A stretch of 64,000 nt of DNA from Rattus norvegicus (Eukaryota > Chordata > Mammalia > Rodentia > Muridae): assembly GCF_036323735.1 (NCBI RefSeq), contig NC_086021.1:130641976-130705975 (forward strand). Direction: 5' to 3'. The position numbers and the translations under genes are program-made. The notes beneath the pieces were generated by a model. The model was given only the letters and a program-made list of their open reading frames with translations. It did no database searches and had not been told where the DNA came from. Positions 23,881 to 34,825 of the stretch are shown piece after piece. Numbering within the stretch: the stretch's first letter is position 1; each line of letters begins with the position of its first letter.

Positions 23881-26800
23881 TTTTTCTTCTTACTCTTCTT
23901 CCCATTTTATAGAAATGCATAAAGGAAGAATGCCATGAAGGACTTTTAAAAAAAAATTTACTTCTGACATCACTATTCATCTTTATCCTCCATGTTAGGG
24001 TTCCAAGAATGATGATCTCCTTTATTTGAATTAATTACTTTCATGGCACTGGCCTCCAGTGGTACTGACCAGTGGGAGGAATCATTAGAAGATTAAAATT
24101 AAAAATGAGACAAGAGTAGTTATTTCTTGCCTTTTCTTTCTCAGTATAGAAATTCTCAGGGGCTGTGTCTCTGGACCAAAGCCATGGTGTCTAGAAGAGG
24201 TTTCTTCTCTGGTTATGGGTAAAGATTTCATTATGTTTAGGGATAGGAAGACTCCATCACTACCCTTTGGGACAAGGGAACAAGAGAAAGAGTCACCACT
24301 TTGTATTGTAATCTTTCCTTAACTCATCCCTATGGCCTTCTTAAATGGTCCAGTCATGTCTTCAGAGGGTGCCACTTGTTTCCTGATGAGATGTGACTAG
24401 TCGATATGTGATCGTGGTCATGGAATCATAATTGTCATTCTGGTTCCTGATTGAGGAAGGAACCAATGAGCTGAATAATAAAATAACCAAGGGTCATCAC
24501 CATGGCGGTCTCTTGGATTACATATACGCATACCTGAACAAACACAAAGCACAAGCATTTTTACTCTATATGGGTTATAAGGGTTACATGGGTGCATCAT
24601 GCGATTGGCTTTAAATTTGAAGGAGTCGTGACTTTTCTCCTAAGATTAAGTATAAAGTTGCAAAGATGATATAAAGAGGAAGATGAACAGATGCTTGTAA
24701 TACCAGGAAGGCTGTGTAAAAACCAACTACAAAAGGAAAACATGGGGGTGGTTCACAGAAGGAAGGTAGCTCCCTAGGGCTGGGATATGGAGGGACAGGT
24801 GTGTCTTCACAGATGTAGCTTTGGAACCAAGACAGCTAATTTGGTAAGAAGGATGAAATAGCTGAAATAACACTGTGGTCATATTGAAGGGTGGGTAATA
24901 ACATACTGAAAATACATTTAGTTTTCCAATGTAGATAGATAAATAGATTTCTTTTTTTAGATAAGGCAAAGCAAGAGAGTTTTGACTAAAGCTATGAAAA
25001 TTAATTTGATTTTATCAAAGATTGCTTTCCTTAGCCATACCAGCTCTCCTCAAAGTAGACTGGCAAACACCCCAGTGATAGGGTAACAAATGTGTCTAGC
25101 TGACACTGCACTGGTGATGGCATATAGAATTCTAGATATATAATATCTGGACCTGACGCTTCTCTTATCTACAGCACTATTTTCTGCTATTGAAGGAGCT
25201 GGGGGGTCACCTTTTCCCTCTGCCATGGTTATCTATCTGTTTGTGCCTCCTTCTCCACTTTTCTCTCTTCTCTAAAGAACTAGGGCTTAACTAGGGAGGA
25301 CCTCTTTTCCAAATCCCTTTTCCTAGAGTCTCTGTACTTGGCTAAAGTACTTGCCTCTGTGGGTAGTAGAATCAAGATCTCTAAAAGCATTCCTTTATTA
25401 TCAGATTGTAGGCATAAAAAGCTACCTACTGTGTCTGTACTGTCCTGTGTAGTACTTCTGCCTTTTAACCAAACATAATGATGTTTTTAATCTAGAGAAA
25501 TTAATCTGGCCTGTTCACTGTTACTTTATAAGATTGGAAGTAAGCTAGGATCACTGAGACAATTTAAAGACTGTTTAGGCAAGGCTGTCTAGGTGAGGCT
25601 GCTTAGACAAGTGGTATTGAAACTCATGTAAGATCTTTGGAAGATACTGTGCATTCACTCAGGTTAAAGCTATAGAACTTAGTAGCTGAATGTGGAAAGT
25701 AGGAGTTCTCTGAGTTAGTGAATTCCGGCTTTTAGAATAATGGTACTGCCATTAACATCGCAGTGGAAACTGGTTTAAGTCAGCATGGATAGGGACCAGA
25801 ATGAATTTGAAAGATTAAGGCTCAAAATATGTTCAAATTTGATAGAGGAATTGATGGTAAAATTAAGAAAATGACTTGTAGGAAGGGAGAACGTTTATTC
25901 ACCAGAGACCATTTTAACTACCAAAGAATTTAAGAGCTTTTCCCCAAATGCATGTGATGCCCATTAAAACTTTTTAAATAAAAAATTTTTAATGTTGACA
26001 TGTGAACAAGGTATCACAATGACTTTTATATTTGTCATTAGTCTCCTCTGTCACCCCTGACTCTGGCTGATTTCCTCCTTCCTCATTTTGTAAAGAGAGC
26101 TCTAATTTTAAGGATTTGGACCCAAATGCTAAAATGTATCTCAGAGCATAACTGATGGTTAAAACAGTCCTAGACATGCTGCTAAAACATGAAGTTATTA
26201 GGTGTGGGGAGGATATTTAGGTTTGTATCCCTTGCTCTTTATTTTGGCAGTGGGTAGAGAGAGTAGGCACCTGAACAGAATGCTCCTGGGGCTTCCTGTT
26301 TGATTCAGTATGAACAAATTCTCTGCGATTTTTCTTATGACCTTCTCCTCTTTCCTTTCATATACTCTGGTGAGTGGGCCTCAGGAGAAATAAACTCATT
26401 AAAAAATGTAGGTTCATAATGAGATAATAAATAATGCAGAAATCTCACTCTAGCTAAAGATACTCCAACATCTCTCTTGACTTTAGCATTTATATAAAAA
26501 TCTTCAGAGATGAACCTTCTGGGTATTGTTTTTGGCAAGATTTAGTAGATTTCTTCTTTACCTGAGATGCATTTAAAATAATAATGACATTCATTTTTAG
26601 TTAATTGATTTCCTTACATACATTTTAAGGATATTTCAGCAAAGAATGTAACCATATTTGCACTGTGCAAAAAAGGGATGCTACTTGTAGCAGAGGAGAT
26701 AGTGACGCCAACATTACCAGTATCAACAATGATAGTCACCAAATGCTGTCAAGGCTAAACACCTTTGAGACTATGTGAAATGTCATTTTTTAAACCTATA

Positions 26801-27029
26801 AGGTGTATGGACTGTGCTATCTACTCAAGGTCTAGCTAGCTCTACCTTAGAGTTCTAGTTTCTGTTGGTAAATCCAAAAGTCACACTAAGCAGCATCAAC
26901 AGGCCTTTTCTTCTCTAGGTAAGGAGAGATAGAGATTATCTAACAGAAGCATGGCTGGCTTGGCATCCAGAGAGATCCAGCTTGAATACTATAAATGTTT
27001 TTACTTCCTCATATGATGAGATGAGATAA
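23881..27029. other. Unique AT-rich DNA, no gene seen
   Basis: 3.1 kb without a recognisable repeat or open frame above 84 codons. Small open frames on both strands (24,418-24,614; 24,727-24,969; 25,989-26,177; 26,335-26,538) show no known domain. Confidence 0.5.
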
Positions 27030-27660
27030 GAGCCATACCCAAACTGTATGAATATAGACTGAGTCCAGAGTGTTTCTTTCTCTGTTCTGTCTATGCTTAG
27101 GCTTAGGCTTGGAAGATTCCAAACTTCCAAACTGACTGATTCAATCTGGCTTCTCTTGGCTTTTGACTGAATTGCTCGGCTTGGCCTCATACTAACTTTG
27201 GGAATACGATCTTATCTTCTGGCTCCTTCTCATCCTCTGGTTCATTCTATCTTTACCTGTGTCTAGCTTGTTTTCCCTACAAGCTTTCTTTGTAAAATAT
27301 CCCAATAAAACTGCCTTTCACACATTTCACCTTCTTTCTCTCATTGCTCTTTAAGTAGCTTGTTCTGTTCTGTTCTGTTCTCCTTTGAGTTAGGCATATC
27401 CTATCTTCAACTCATTCTGTCAAATCTTTCTGTGATTCATCATTTTGTCTGCCCTCAATTAAAGATCACTTTCAAATATGTCTGCTTCCTTCTATAAACT
27501 AACTTTACCTTCATTTTTAGGGATTAAAGGTGTGCACTATGGGTATGTCTGTATTCCAGCCAGATCATATGGTCTGGAAGTGATGTAATCCCTTACTAGA
27601 GCATCCATGTTACAGGATTGAAATTTCTTTATAGAATGTATTTCCAGCATAATTAGTATT
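27030..27660. repeat. Pyrimidine-rich dispersed-repeat-like stretch, unnamed
   Basis: CTTCT/CTCTG-rich words, a short GTTCT pentanucleotide run (27,359-27,382) and the phrase GGGATTAAAGGTGTGCAC (27,521-27,538), which resembles the antisense B1/B4 end. It looks like a decayed LTR or composite repeat, but I cannot name it. Confidence 0.25.
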
Positions 27661-27887
27661 TGCACATAAATTATGGAAACTTTATTCTACCTTAACAGGG
27701 GAGTAAAGGAAGTCTCAAATTTATGTCTATTATATAGTTTCAGAGACAGGAAGACAATGGATGTCTAGGTCTTTTCTTTTCCTAATGAAGCTTATTTTAG
27801 CACAATTTGATGGCAATTGTTGTGTTGAGAAAAAAGTTAAATTCCCAAAATTAGTGCCTCATCATCAGTCAGCCATCAGTGGTCCTT
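27661..27887. other. Unique DNA, no gene seen
   Basis: No recognisable feature. Confidence 0.4.
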
Positions 27888-28022
27888 TGGTTTTGTTTTG
27901 ATTTTGTTTCTGAGAAGGTCTCCTGCAATCAAGGATGACCTCAACTATCCAATGAACTCAGGATCCTGTTGTCTCTGCCTCCAAGTGCTGGAATGACAGG
28001 CATGCTCTACCACATCCTGCCC
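27888..28022 (-). mobile_element. Old B1-type SINE, antisense
   Basis: T-rich start (antisense tail), then TTTCTGAGAAGGTCTCCTGC, then GGATGACCTCAACTATCCAA, then TGCCTCCAAGTGCTGGAATG and GACAGGCATGCTCTACCACA. This is the order of an antisense 7SL-derived B1. Diverged. Confidence 0.72.
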
Positions 28023-28846
28023 AATGACATTTTGAATGTCAGATGTCCATAAATACTGAGATCAAGCTTTATCTTTCTTTTTTCCCACATTGTTAACAGT
28101 TTCTTGATCTATCCCTTTACTTTTCTATTCACATAATGGGAATAACAATTACGCCAACTATAATACAAACCTAAGAAAACAGAGCATATGGTTTTTGGGG
28201 CACTAATAGATATAACCTAAAGGGAGAGTCTCTGTCAAAGGCACAGCTTTTATGCAGCTTTTGTGTTCATTCCAAACATCAACTCCATTTGTTAGAGATG
28301 CAATTGGAACATGCATTTATAAGCCATAGCTTCTCTATTACCTGACAGTTATATTTGTGAAAGATGATGCCTTAGTCTCTGTATTGTTTAGATTTAGCAA
28401 TGATTTGTTCATAGTATAAGCACAGTACATATTAGTTCAATAAATGTAACTCCAGTCCCCTTTTCTCTTCTCCTAAAGATAGATTCATATTTTTCATAGT
28501 GTTTATATTTTAATGTATATATTTAGGCTTTATGATATATATGTAATGGGGTACTTTATATATTTCTCATAAGCTAACCTGATTACTTTCTCTCTCTCCA
28601 ATCTGTAGTATATGCATCTGTTTGCTCATAAGTATGCAGGTCAATTCACCTGTGCTCTTACATGCAGAGGCCCTAGGTCAGCATCAGAAGTCTTTTTTAA
28701 TTGCTTTCCTCCTTATGCTTTAATACTAGGTATTGCATTGAGTCTGTAGACTGCCACTAGAGGTAGCCGGGCTTGCTGGAATGTATCTGTCACTCTCCTC
28801 CATCAGTGGTAGGGGCTGCTTGGGCTACAGGGCTGTACTGCAATGC
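28023..28846. other. Mostly unique DNA; possible L2 tail at 28,370-28,450
   Basis: ATAAGCACAGTACATATTAG followed by TTCAATAAATGTAAC (28,417-28,451) resembles an L2 3' end. The remainder has no recognised feature. Confidence 0.35.
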
Positions 28847-28927
28847 CAAGCTTTTATTTAGGTGCTAAGTATCTGAACTCAGGACTCCTGTTTGTGTATT
28901 AAGCACTGAGCCATCTCCCTATCCCTT
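28847..28927 (-). mobile_element. B3/B2-type SINE fragment, antisense
   Basis: CTGAACTCAGGACTCCTG (28,873-28,890) and AAGCACTGAGCCATCTCCCT (28,901-28,920) are the antisense of the tRNA-like head of B2/B3. Only the head is clear. Confidence 0.65.
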
Positions 28928-29662
28928 ATTTTACTTTTTGTGCAATCCAATATAAGCATGGCTAATGAAGAAAAAGTATTGTGAACTCTTAAATGAATAA
29001 ATTAAGTTGAACAATGTTTTTAATAGAGAGAAATAATTTCTTTTTGATACTAAGTGATCTGGAGGTAAGGACTATTGTCTTCTTCCTCCAGTCTTATTAC
29101 CAGGTATTGTTATTTAATTATCCCCTGGTATCCACAGGAGGTTGGTCCTGGTTCTAGGATCCCACTCTCTCAGATATCAGCTCTGCAGATGCTCATCCTT
29201 TTTGTGAGATGGAATATTTGCATGTGGCCTGTGCATAATTTCCCATATGCTTTAAACCATGTATGGATTACTTGCACATGTTCTCCCATATATTTTAATT
29301 CTTTCTAGATTGTTTATAATAACGAAGTATAATGTAAATACCATGTAAATGGTCCTTAAAATGTATTTTTCAGCACAAGCTAAGAGATGCACCTTGACTG
29401 TATGCCATCTGTGGTTAATTGAATTTATGTCTGCACAATCCACGATATAAAGGGTAGACTGTATCTAAAATAGTCTGTAGCATATGAGTTGCTTTGTAAC
29501 ATGAAAAAAGTGCAGCATGCTTTTGAGGGTAAAGCGTAGAACACAAGGGAGGAGATTGAGAGGTCAGGATGCACAGGAGGCCTGGGATGAGAGGATGTCT
29601 GATTGTAACTTGTGTCAAAGTCATGGTGTCCTGGGCAAAGGAGAACGCCAACACTCAGAAAC

Positions 29663-29663
<1 letters not shown>
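28928..29663. other. Unique DNA, no gene seen
   Basis: Short open frames on both strands (29,075-29,308; 29,415-29,654) lack recognisable features. Confidence 0.45.

Positions 29664-29727
<64 letters not shown>
29664..29727. repeat. (GA)n microsatellite
   Basis: 32 uninterrupted GA units. Confidence 0.97.
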
Positions 29728-29729
<2 letters not shown>

Positions 29730-30193
29730 CTTTGAGGGATAGGGATCATATCAGACACATCCACCTTTTTCCTGATGTCCAGAAGGATTGTGGAGATGTT
29801 ACAGCACTTGGTGCAATTTAGATAAATGATGAACTGTATTTCTTAGGTACCACCTAATAAGCAGTGATTTTAGTAGAATTCCCAGCCAGACGGTAAATGC
29901 TGAGAACTCTTGGTTCCTGGGGATAAACTTCTGAGGTATGACCTTGCACTTCATATAACTTTGTTCTTCAGAAATTGCTGCTGTATAATACTTTTGTGAA
30001 TTAGTTAGAATTGCATTTGGTTAATGGCATATGTAATTAGCCATCTTATCTTGGTTGGAAAGGTACCTAACAAGAGGTAAAATGAGCTCTTTTCAATGAT
30101 TGTAAAACTACCAAGCCACAGAGAAGGAGGTCGAGACTCTTTAAAGTCTCAAAGGAAATGGAGCTTAAAGAACAGCTCACCACCACAGACTGA
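29728..30193. other. Unique DNA, no gene seen
   Basis: No recognisable feature. Confidence 0.45.
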
Positions 30194-30206
30194 ACATATC
30201 CCATAG

Positions 30207-30529
30207 GTCTGCGCTGGGCCCTCTGCAAACATACTTCGGTTTTTTAGCTTGAGGTTACTGTGGAACTCCTAATGTGGTGAGGTGTCTCTGACTGTTTTGC
30301 TACCTCATAGGACTCTGCTGGGTTGCCTTGTGCAGTCTTGATATGAGGGTTTATGCTTAGTCTCATTGCATCTTGTTATGCCATGTTTGGGAGGCCTGCT
30401 TTTTTCTGAAGGGAAATGGAGGATATGGTAGAGAGGGGAGATATGGGGGGAACTGGAGGAGGGGAGGGAGGAAGGCAGCATGGTTAGGTTGTATTGTATG
30501 AAAGAAGAATAAAGAAGAAAAAGAATAGA
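30207..30529 (+). mobile_element. Old rodent L1 (Lx-type) 3' end, 5'-truncated
   Basis: Phrases typical of a rodent L1 3' UTR: CATTGCATCTTGTTATGCCA (30,365-30,384), GGGAGGCCTGC, a G-rich purine tract (30,410-30,480) and GTATTGTATGAAAGAAGAAT before an A-rich tail. The flanks ACATATCCCATAG (30,194-30,206) and AAGTATCCCACAG (30,530-30,542) agree at 10 of 13 positions, consistent with a decayed target-site duplication. Confidence 0.65.
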
Positions 30530-30699
30530 AAGTATCCCACAGAAGGAGAAAGTTTAAGTCTGAGTTTAGGGGACTTTATGACTTTGTCAATCATCTTCTA
30601 AGCCCTACTTCCCTATTAAGATAATCACTGGTCCAAATTGGATAATAACTTAGTTTGGTAAATGTTGTAGTAATTATTAAATAGTGGAATCTTTTATCC

Positions 30700-31260
30700 C
30701 ATGCTAGTGCTGATACCACAGGGCCACTTGGTGTCTGCGGGGTATTTTCATCTTAGTCAGCAAAGCATCTCACCTGCTAAGCTCCATCCCATCTCATGCT
30801 GCTGACAGCTACTCTATGAGCCTGGCAGCAATCTCTCTATCCATCTAGCCCCCAAGGTGAGTCACTGCCATGCCAGTTTCATACAGAAACTGCCTATCTC
30901 ATAGTTCTCTTACAATGGAATCTGCTCACATTCCCAATATCCACCCCTAAGAGTTATAGTATAAACAACCCGTTAAAATCAAGATCCAATAAACTTATAC
31001 TTTAGCAATCAGATTTATATGTTTAATTCTCAGTCTACAATACGTCCACAAAATACACTCACCATCAATTGCTAATGATAAAAACTGCCCATCTAGATAA
31101 GATAAATTAACCTAAAAATTCATCCTTTAAGAAATATTCATGACTACCTGCCTTACTTTTTACTGTCCAATTACAGGCCTTGCCTTAACTTGTGCCAGCC
31201 TTCACTGTATCAAACTACACTTCACTCTTGCCTGCTTCTCATTGACAGGTATTAATAGGT
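30700..31260. repeat. LTR-like or other dispersed repeat, related to 40,183-40,677
   Basis: Shares CATCCTTTAA(A/G)AAATATTCAT near 31,121-31,140 and TGTCCAATTACAGGCCTTG at 31,167-31,185 with the insert at 40.2-40.7 kb, in the same order and roughly the same spacing. The boundaries are approximate. The family is not identified. Confidence 0.45.
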
Positions 31261-31361
31261 AAATCTATTGTTTATCTTATCACCACAAAAGCTAATTATT
31301 AATAAAAATTTAGACACTAGTTTCATAAAAGAGGAACATTACTAGAAGAACAAACTTTTAT

Positions 31362-31475
31362 TCTGCATTTATCATGGACTAGGTACTCTCTGATGTTCTC
31401 AAAACCCATTTTCATTAATTCTTACAACAGTAACAGAATGGTACAGCTGCTTGATCTCACAGTAGTAAGAATGCA
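31362..31475 (+). mobile_element. MIR SINE fossil
   Basis: TTATCATGGACTAGGTACTC, then ATTTTCATTAATTCTTACAA, then ATGGTACAGCTGCTTGATCT keep the order of the MIR core and 3' half. Diverged. Confidence 0.55.
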
Positions 31476-31571
31476 ATTATTTCCTCTATCTATTTGGTTA
31501 ATGTTTCTAAAGTTATGTTGTTCCATGCAAGTAACTCCTAGTTACAATTTTTCCAATTAAAATTAATTAAA

Positions 31572-31765
31572 ATTTGGCTAGTGAACATGGGTCAGTGAGT
31601 AAGGTCCTTCCTGCCAAGCCTGATGAGCTAGTTCAAGCTCCAGAACCTACAGGATGGAAGGAAAGAACAGACTTTCACAACTCATTGACCTGTGCACAAG
31701 TGCCATGGCATGTAGGGCACACAAATACACTCATGGATAACACAAGCAAATAAAATGTTAAGCAA
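31572..31765 (+). mobile_element. B3 SINE, sense
   Basis: GGGTCAGTGAGTAAGGTCCTT, CTGCCAAGCCTGATGAGCTA and GAACCTACAGGATGGAAGGA follow the B3 consensus from the tRNA-like head through the body, ending in AAGCAAATAAAATG. The B-box segment reads AGTTCAAGCTCC. Confidence 0.82.
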
Positions 31766-32555
31766 AAAACACTTATTTAAAACTCTACAAAATGAAAAAT
31801 TGAGTCCCTTGGTTACACTGGTCTCATTTTGATTGCTTAATAACTACAGATGACTCGCAGCTACCATGTTGTACAGGTCAGATATAGGACATTGCCAGGA
31901 CCACAAAGCTTTATGTTAAAAAGTGGTGTTCTCGAAAGTTCTTTATGAAGCTCAGGACACTTAGAATTAGACAACTACAATATCATTTTATCGAATCTCT
32001 TCATTATTTACAATTGAAAAGCTACTTCCAAAATTGGTAAATAACTTAAGAGTTATAAATGAAAGATGCAGGGATTGCATGTCACGGCTTTACTGACTGT
32101 ACATTCTCCTGTGTCACACCTGCTTCTGCTCAGAAGGAGAACAAAGAGAACACAGTTCCGACCTCAGTCTTGGCCACAAGCACTTCTGCTATTGGAAATC
32201 CAAGGTGTTTATAAAGGCAGGACCAGCTCTGGAGGTGTGTGCTTCAGTTAGTTTCTTTCTCTTGGACACAAAGTCAGTACTCAGGTGACAGTAAACAATA
32301 GGTGCCCTGGGTTGTGGGGCAGATTGAGAGATGGCAGAAAGAAAATCAAGTCCTTCCTTTAAGGTTTGGGGAAGATTTAAAGATTTGGAAGAAATATCTT
32401 CACATGACGATCTGGTCTACAATGACATGAGCTAGAAAGAGGATCATCTGAACCCAGTGAGGGTGTCATACACAGCATAAATATTCATAACATATCTTAA
32501 AAATACAATGCAGCTGCAGTTGTGAGAGGTGGGTTACATGGTTCTCTGAGCCCCA
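31766..32555. other. Unique DNA, no gene seen
   Basis: A 61-codon frame at 32,066-32,251 has no recognisable domain. The right boundary with the L1 5' UTR is approximate. Confidence 0.4.
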
Positions 32556-32579
32556 TTGTCTAGATCTGGCCTTGTGCCT

Positions 32580-32870
32580 CAGTTCAGAGGAAACTGGCAG
32601 GACCCCAGAAGCATCCTGCCTCTCCATGAAAATCTTCAGGGCTCCAAAACTAACCAGCTTGGAACCTTGCCTGACTATCCATCCTAGTGGGATCTGCCCA
32701 CCATCTCAGCTGTTCTGCCCAGGACAGCCTGCAGAGGAGCCTGTGGGACACCTAGACCATCCTATCTCACTGTGAAAACCTTCAGGGGCCCCAAACTAAC
32801 CAACTTGGAACCCTGTCTGACCACTCATCCTAGTTGGATCTGCGCACTACCCCAGCTGGCTCTGATTGGG
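32580..32870 (+). repeat. Two 5' UTR monomers of L1 copy C, about 145-bp period
   Basis: GAAAATCTTCAGGGCTCCAA (32,628) recurs as GAAAACCTTCAGGGGCCCCA (32,773). The following 100 bp match well: ACCAGCTTGGAACC versus ACCAACTTGGAACC, CATCCTAGTGGGATCTG versus CATCCTAGTTGGATCTG, then GGACAGCCTG twice. Tandem monomers are the promoter units of rodent L1 5' ends. Confidence 0.7.
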
Positions 32871-33030
32871 ACAGCCTGAAGGATAGGGTTCACTCATGAC
32901 ACAGCCTACCTGAGGCATAGCTAACAGAGTAGGATATTCTGGTCTCTATTGTCTGGCCCCTGGCTTCCCTCACTTTCCAGAGAAGTCCTTCTGCCATCAA
33001 GATTATCCAGACAACTCCAGGGAAAACCAG

Positions 33031-33288
33031 ATGGTTAAAAGCCAACCTAAGAAAACAATCAACAAGACCCAGGGCAAAATGGTATCATGAGAACCCAGGT
33101 ATTCTGCTACAACAAACCCTGGATATCCTCATGAAACTGAAGCACAAGAAGAGGATTTAAATCCAGTCTTATAAAGGTGATAGAGGCCTTTAAAAAGGAC
33201 ATGAATAAATACCTTTAAAAATACAGGAAAATACAGGAAAAGGCAGAGGCAGTAAAAGAGGAAGCAAACAAATATAAAGAAATATAGG
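33031..33288 (+). pseudogene. L1 ORF1 N-terminal part (copy C), decayed
   Basis: ORF1 encodes the RNA-binding trimer protein of L1. The ATG at 33,031 starts MVKSQPKKTINKTQGK, an Lx-like ORF1 N-terminus, with an in-frame stop about 20 codons on and further stops before 33,200. The copy continues to the phrase for EEANKYKEI at 33,262-33,288, where copy A interrupts it. ORF1 resumes with the phrase for QEHVIKLLKNVNK at 41,391. No functional product is possible. Confidence 0.8.
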
Positions 33289-33290
33289 GT

Positions 33291-33698
33291 CCTGCTGGCC
33301 TGTGCCTTCCACTGGGGCAGATCATCCACATGTCTGATCCCCCTGAAGATCCCACAGTCTAAGGCCTCCAGGGAGATCTGATGGACCCTCAGGGAGGGCA
33401 AAGGGTAAGGGATCCTTCCAAAAACTGCAGCAGCTAGGATTCCTCACTGCCCAAAGGATCCCAGCAGCCTCAGAACTCATCCTGTTTGCTTGAACCTCAC
33501 CCTCCTTCCAGCCTATGCCTTCTGCAAGGGCAAATTATTACCTTGTCTGCTCCTCTGAAGATACTACACTCTGAAGGCCTCCTAGGAGATCAGCTACAGC
33601 CAGGGTGGCAGTCTCCCAGGAGACCTGTAGCAACCCAGGGACACAGGAGACAGGCTCCAGAGAGAGACCCCAGGACAGTTACCACTATAAATAATCAG
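33291..33698 (+). repeat. Two 5' UTR monomers of L1 copy A, about 212-bp period
   Basis: TCCTGCTGGCCTGTGCCTTC (33,291) recurs as TCCTTCCAGCCTATGCCTTC (33,503). The next 80 bp match in order (CTGATCCCCCTGAAGATCCC versus CTGCTCCTCTGAAGATACT, then GGCCTCCAGGGAGATC versus GGCCTCCTAGGAGATC). The period resembles that of mouse F-type monomers. The two monomers of copy A differ clearly from those of copies C and E, so three promoter types occur in one locus. Confidence 0.72.
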
Positions 33699-34575
33699 AT
33701 GGTGAGAGTCAAGTGCAAGGCCAAATGCAACAGAAGCCAATATACTTTGGCACCATTAGAACCCAGTTCTCACACCACAGAAGCCCTTGATACCCCCAAA
33801 CACCTGAAAACCAGAATGTTGACCTAAAACCCTATCTCATGAAGATGATAGAGTCCTTTAAAGAGGATTTAAATAACTCACTGAAGGAAATAAAAAAAAT
33901 TTTTTTCCTTAAAGAGGAAACAAATCCTTTAAAGAAATAAAGGACAACTCAAACAGGTGAAGGAATTGAACAAAGTAGTCAAAGACCTAAAAAAGGAAGT
34001 AGAAACAATAAATAAAACAAATGGAGGCAACCCTGGAAATGGAGAACTTAGGAAAGAGGTCAGGAGCTACAGTTGCAAGCATCAATAACAGAGTACAAAA
34101 GATAGAAGGGAGAATCTCAGGCATAGAAGACACCTTAGAAGATATTGACATAATGGTCAAAGAAAATCCAAAACATAAAATATTCCTACCCAAAACATCC
34201 AAGAAATCCAGGACACAATGAAAAGATCAAACCTAAGAATAATAGGAATAGAAGAGAGCAAAGATTCCTGACCTAAAGGACAAGAAAATGTCTTCAAGAA
34301 AATCACAGAAGAAAACCTTACCAACCTAAAGAAAGAGATTGCCATGAATGTACAAGAAACCTATAGAACACCAAAATCATCTCATCACATAATAATCAAA
34401 ACAATATATGCACAGAACAAAGAAAAATATTAAAATGGTAAGAGAAAACATATAAAGGCAGACATATCAGAATTACACCAGACTTTTCAATAGAGATGCT
34501 AAAAGCCAGAGGAGCCTGGACAGAGGTCTGCAGACCCTAAGAGAACATAAATGCTGGCCCAGGCTACTATACCCT
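33699..34575 (+). pseudogene. L1 ORF1 (copy A), decayed
   Basis: The ATG at 33,699 starts MVRVKCKAKCNRSQYTLAPL, an ORF1 N-terminus, stopping at about 33,827. The coiled-coil and RNA-recognition parts follow in shifting frames: 34,021-34,221 encodes MEATLEMENLGKRSGATVAS and beyond, followed by the conserved ARGAWTE-like block near 34,505-34,545. Many stops and shifts. ORF1 protein would bind L1 RNA; none can be made here. A tandem slip GGAATTCTACAA x2 lies just beyond (34,672-34,695). Confidence 0.82.
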
Positions 34576-34754
34576 CCAAAACGCTCAATCATCATAGATG
34601 AAGAAAACAAAATATCCCATGATAAAACCAAACTTAAACACTATCTATCTACCAACCCATTCCTACAAAGGAATTCTACAAGGAATTCTACAACACAAGC
34701 AGGGTACCTACATCAAAGAAAAAATAAGAAATTAATCATCTCAAAGGAGTAAAT

Positions 34755-34781
34755 CACACACACACACACACCACCACCACC

Positions 34782-34823
<42 letters not shown>
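34755..34823. repeat. (CA)n microsatellite in the inter-ORF region of copy A
   Basis: CA units with ACCACCACCACCA in the middle lie between the L1 ORF1 and ORF2 remnants. Confidence 0.93.

Positions 34824-34825
<2 letters not shown>

Noticed and set aside
33486..33827. 113-codon open frame as a new gene
   Set aside because: It joins L1 5' UTR sequence to the start of ORF1 of copy A; the true ORF1 start is at 33,699.
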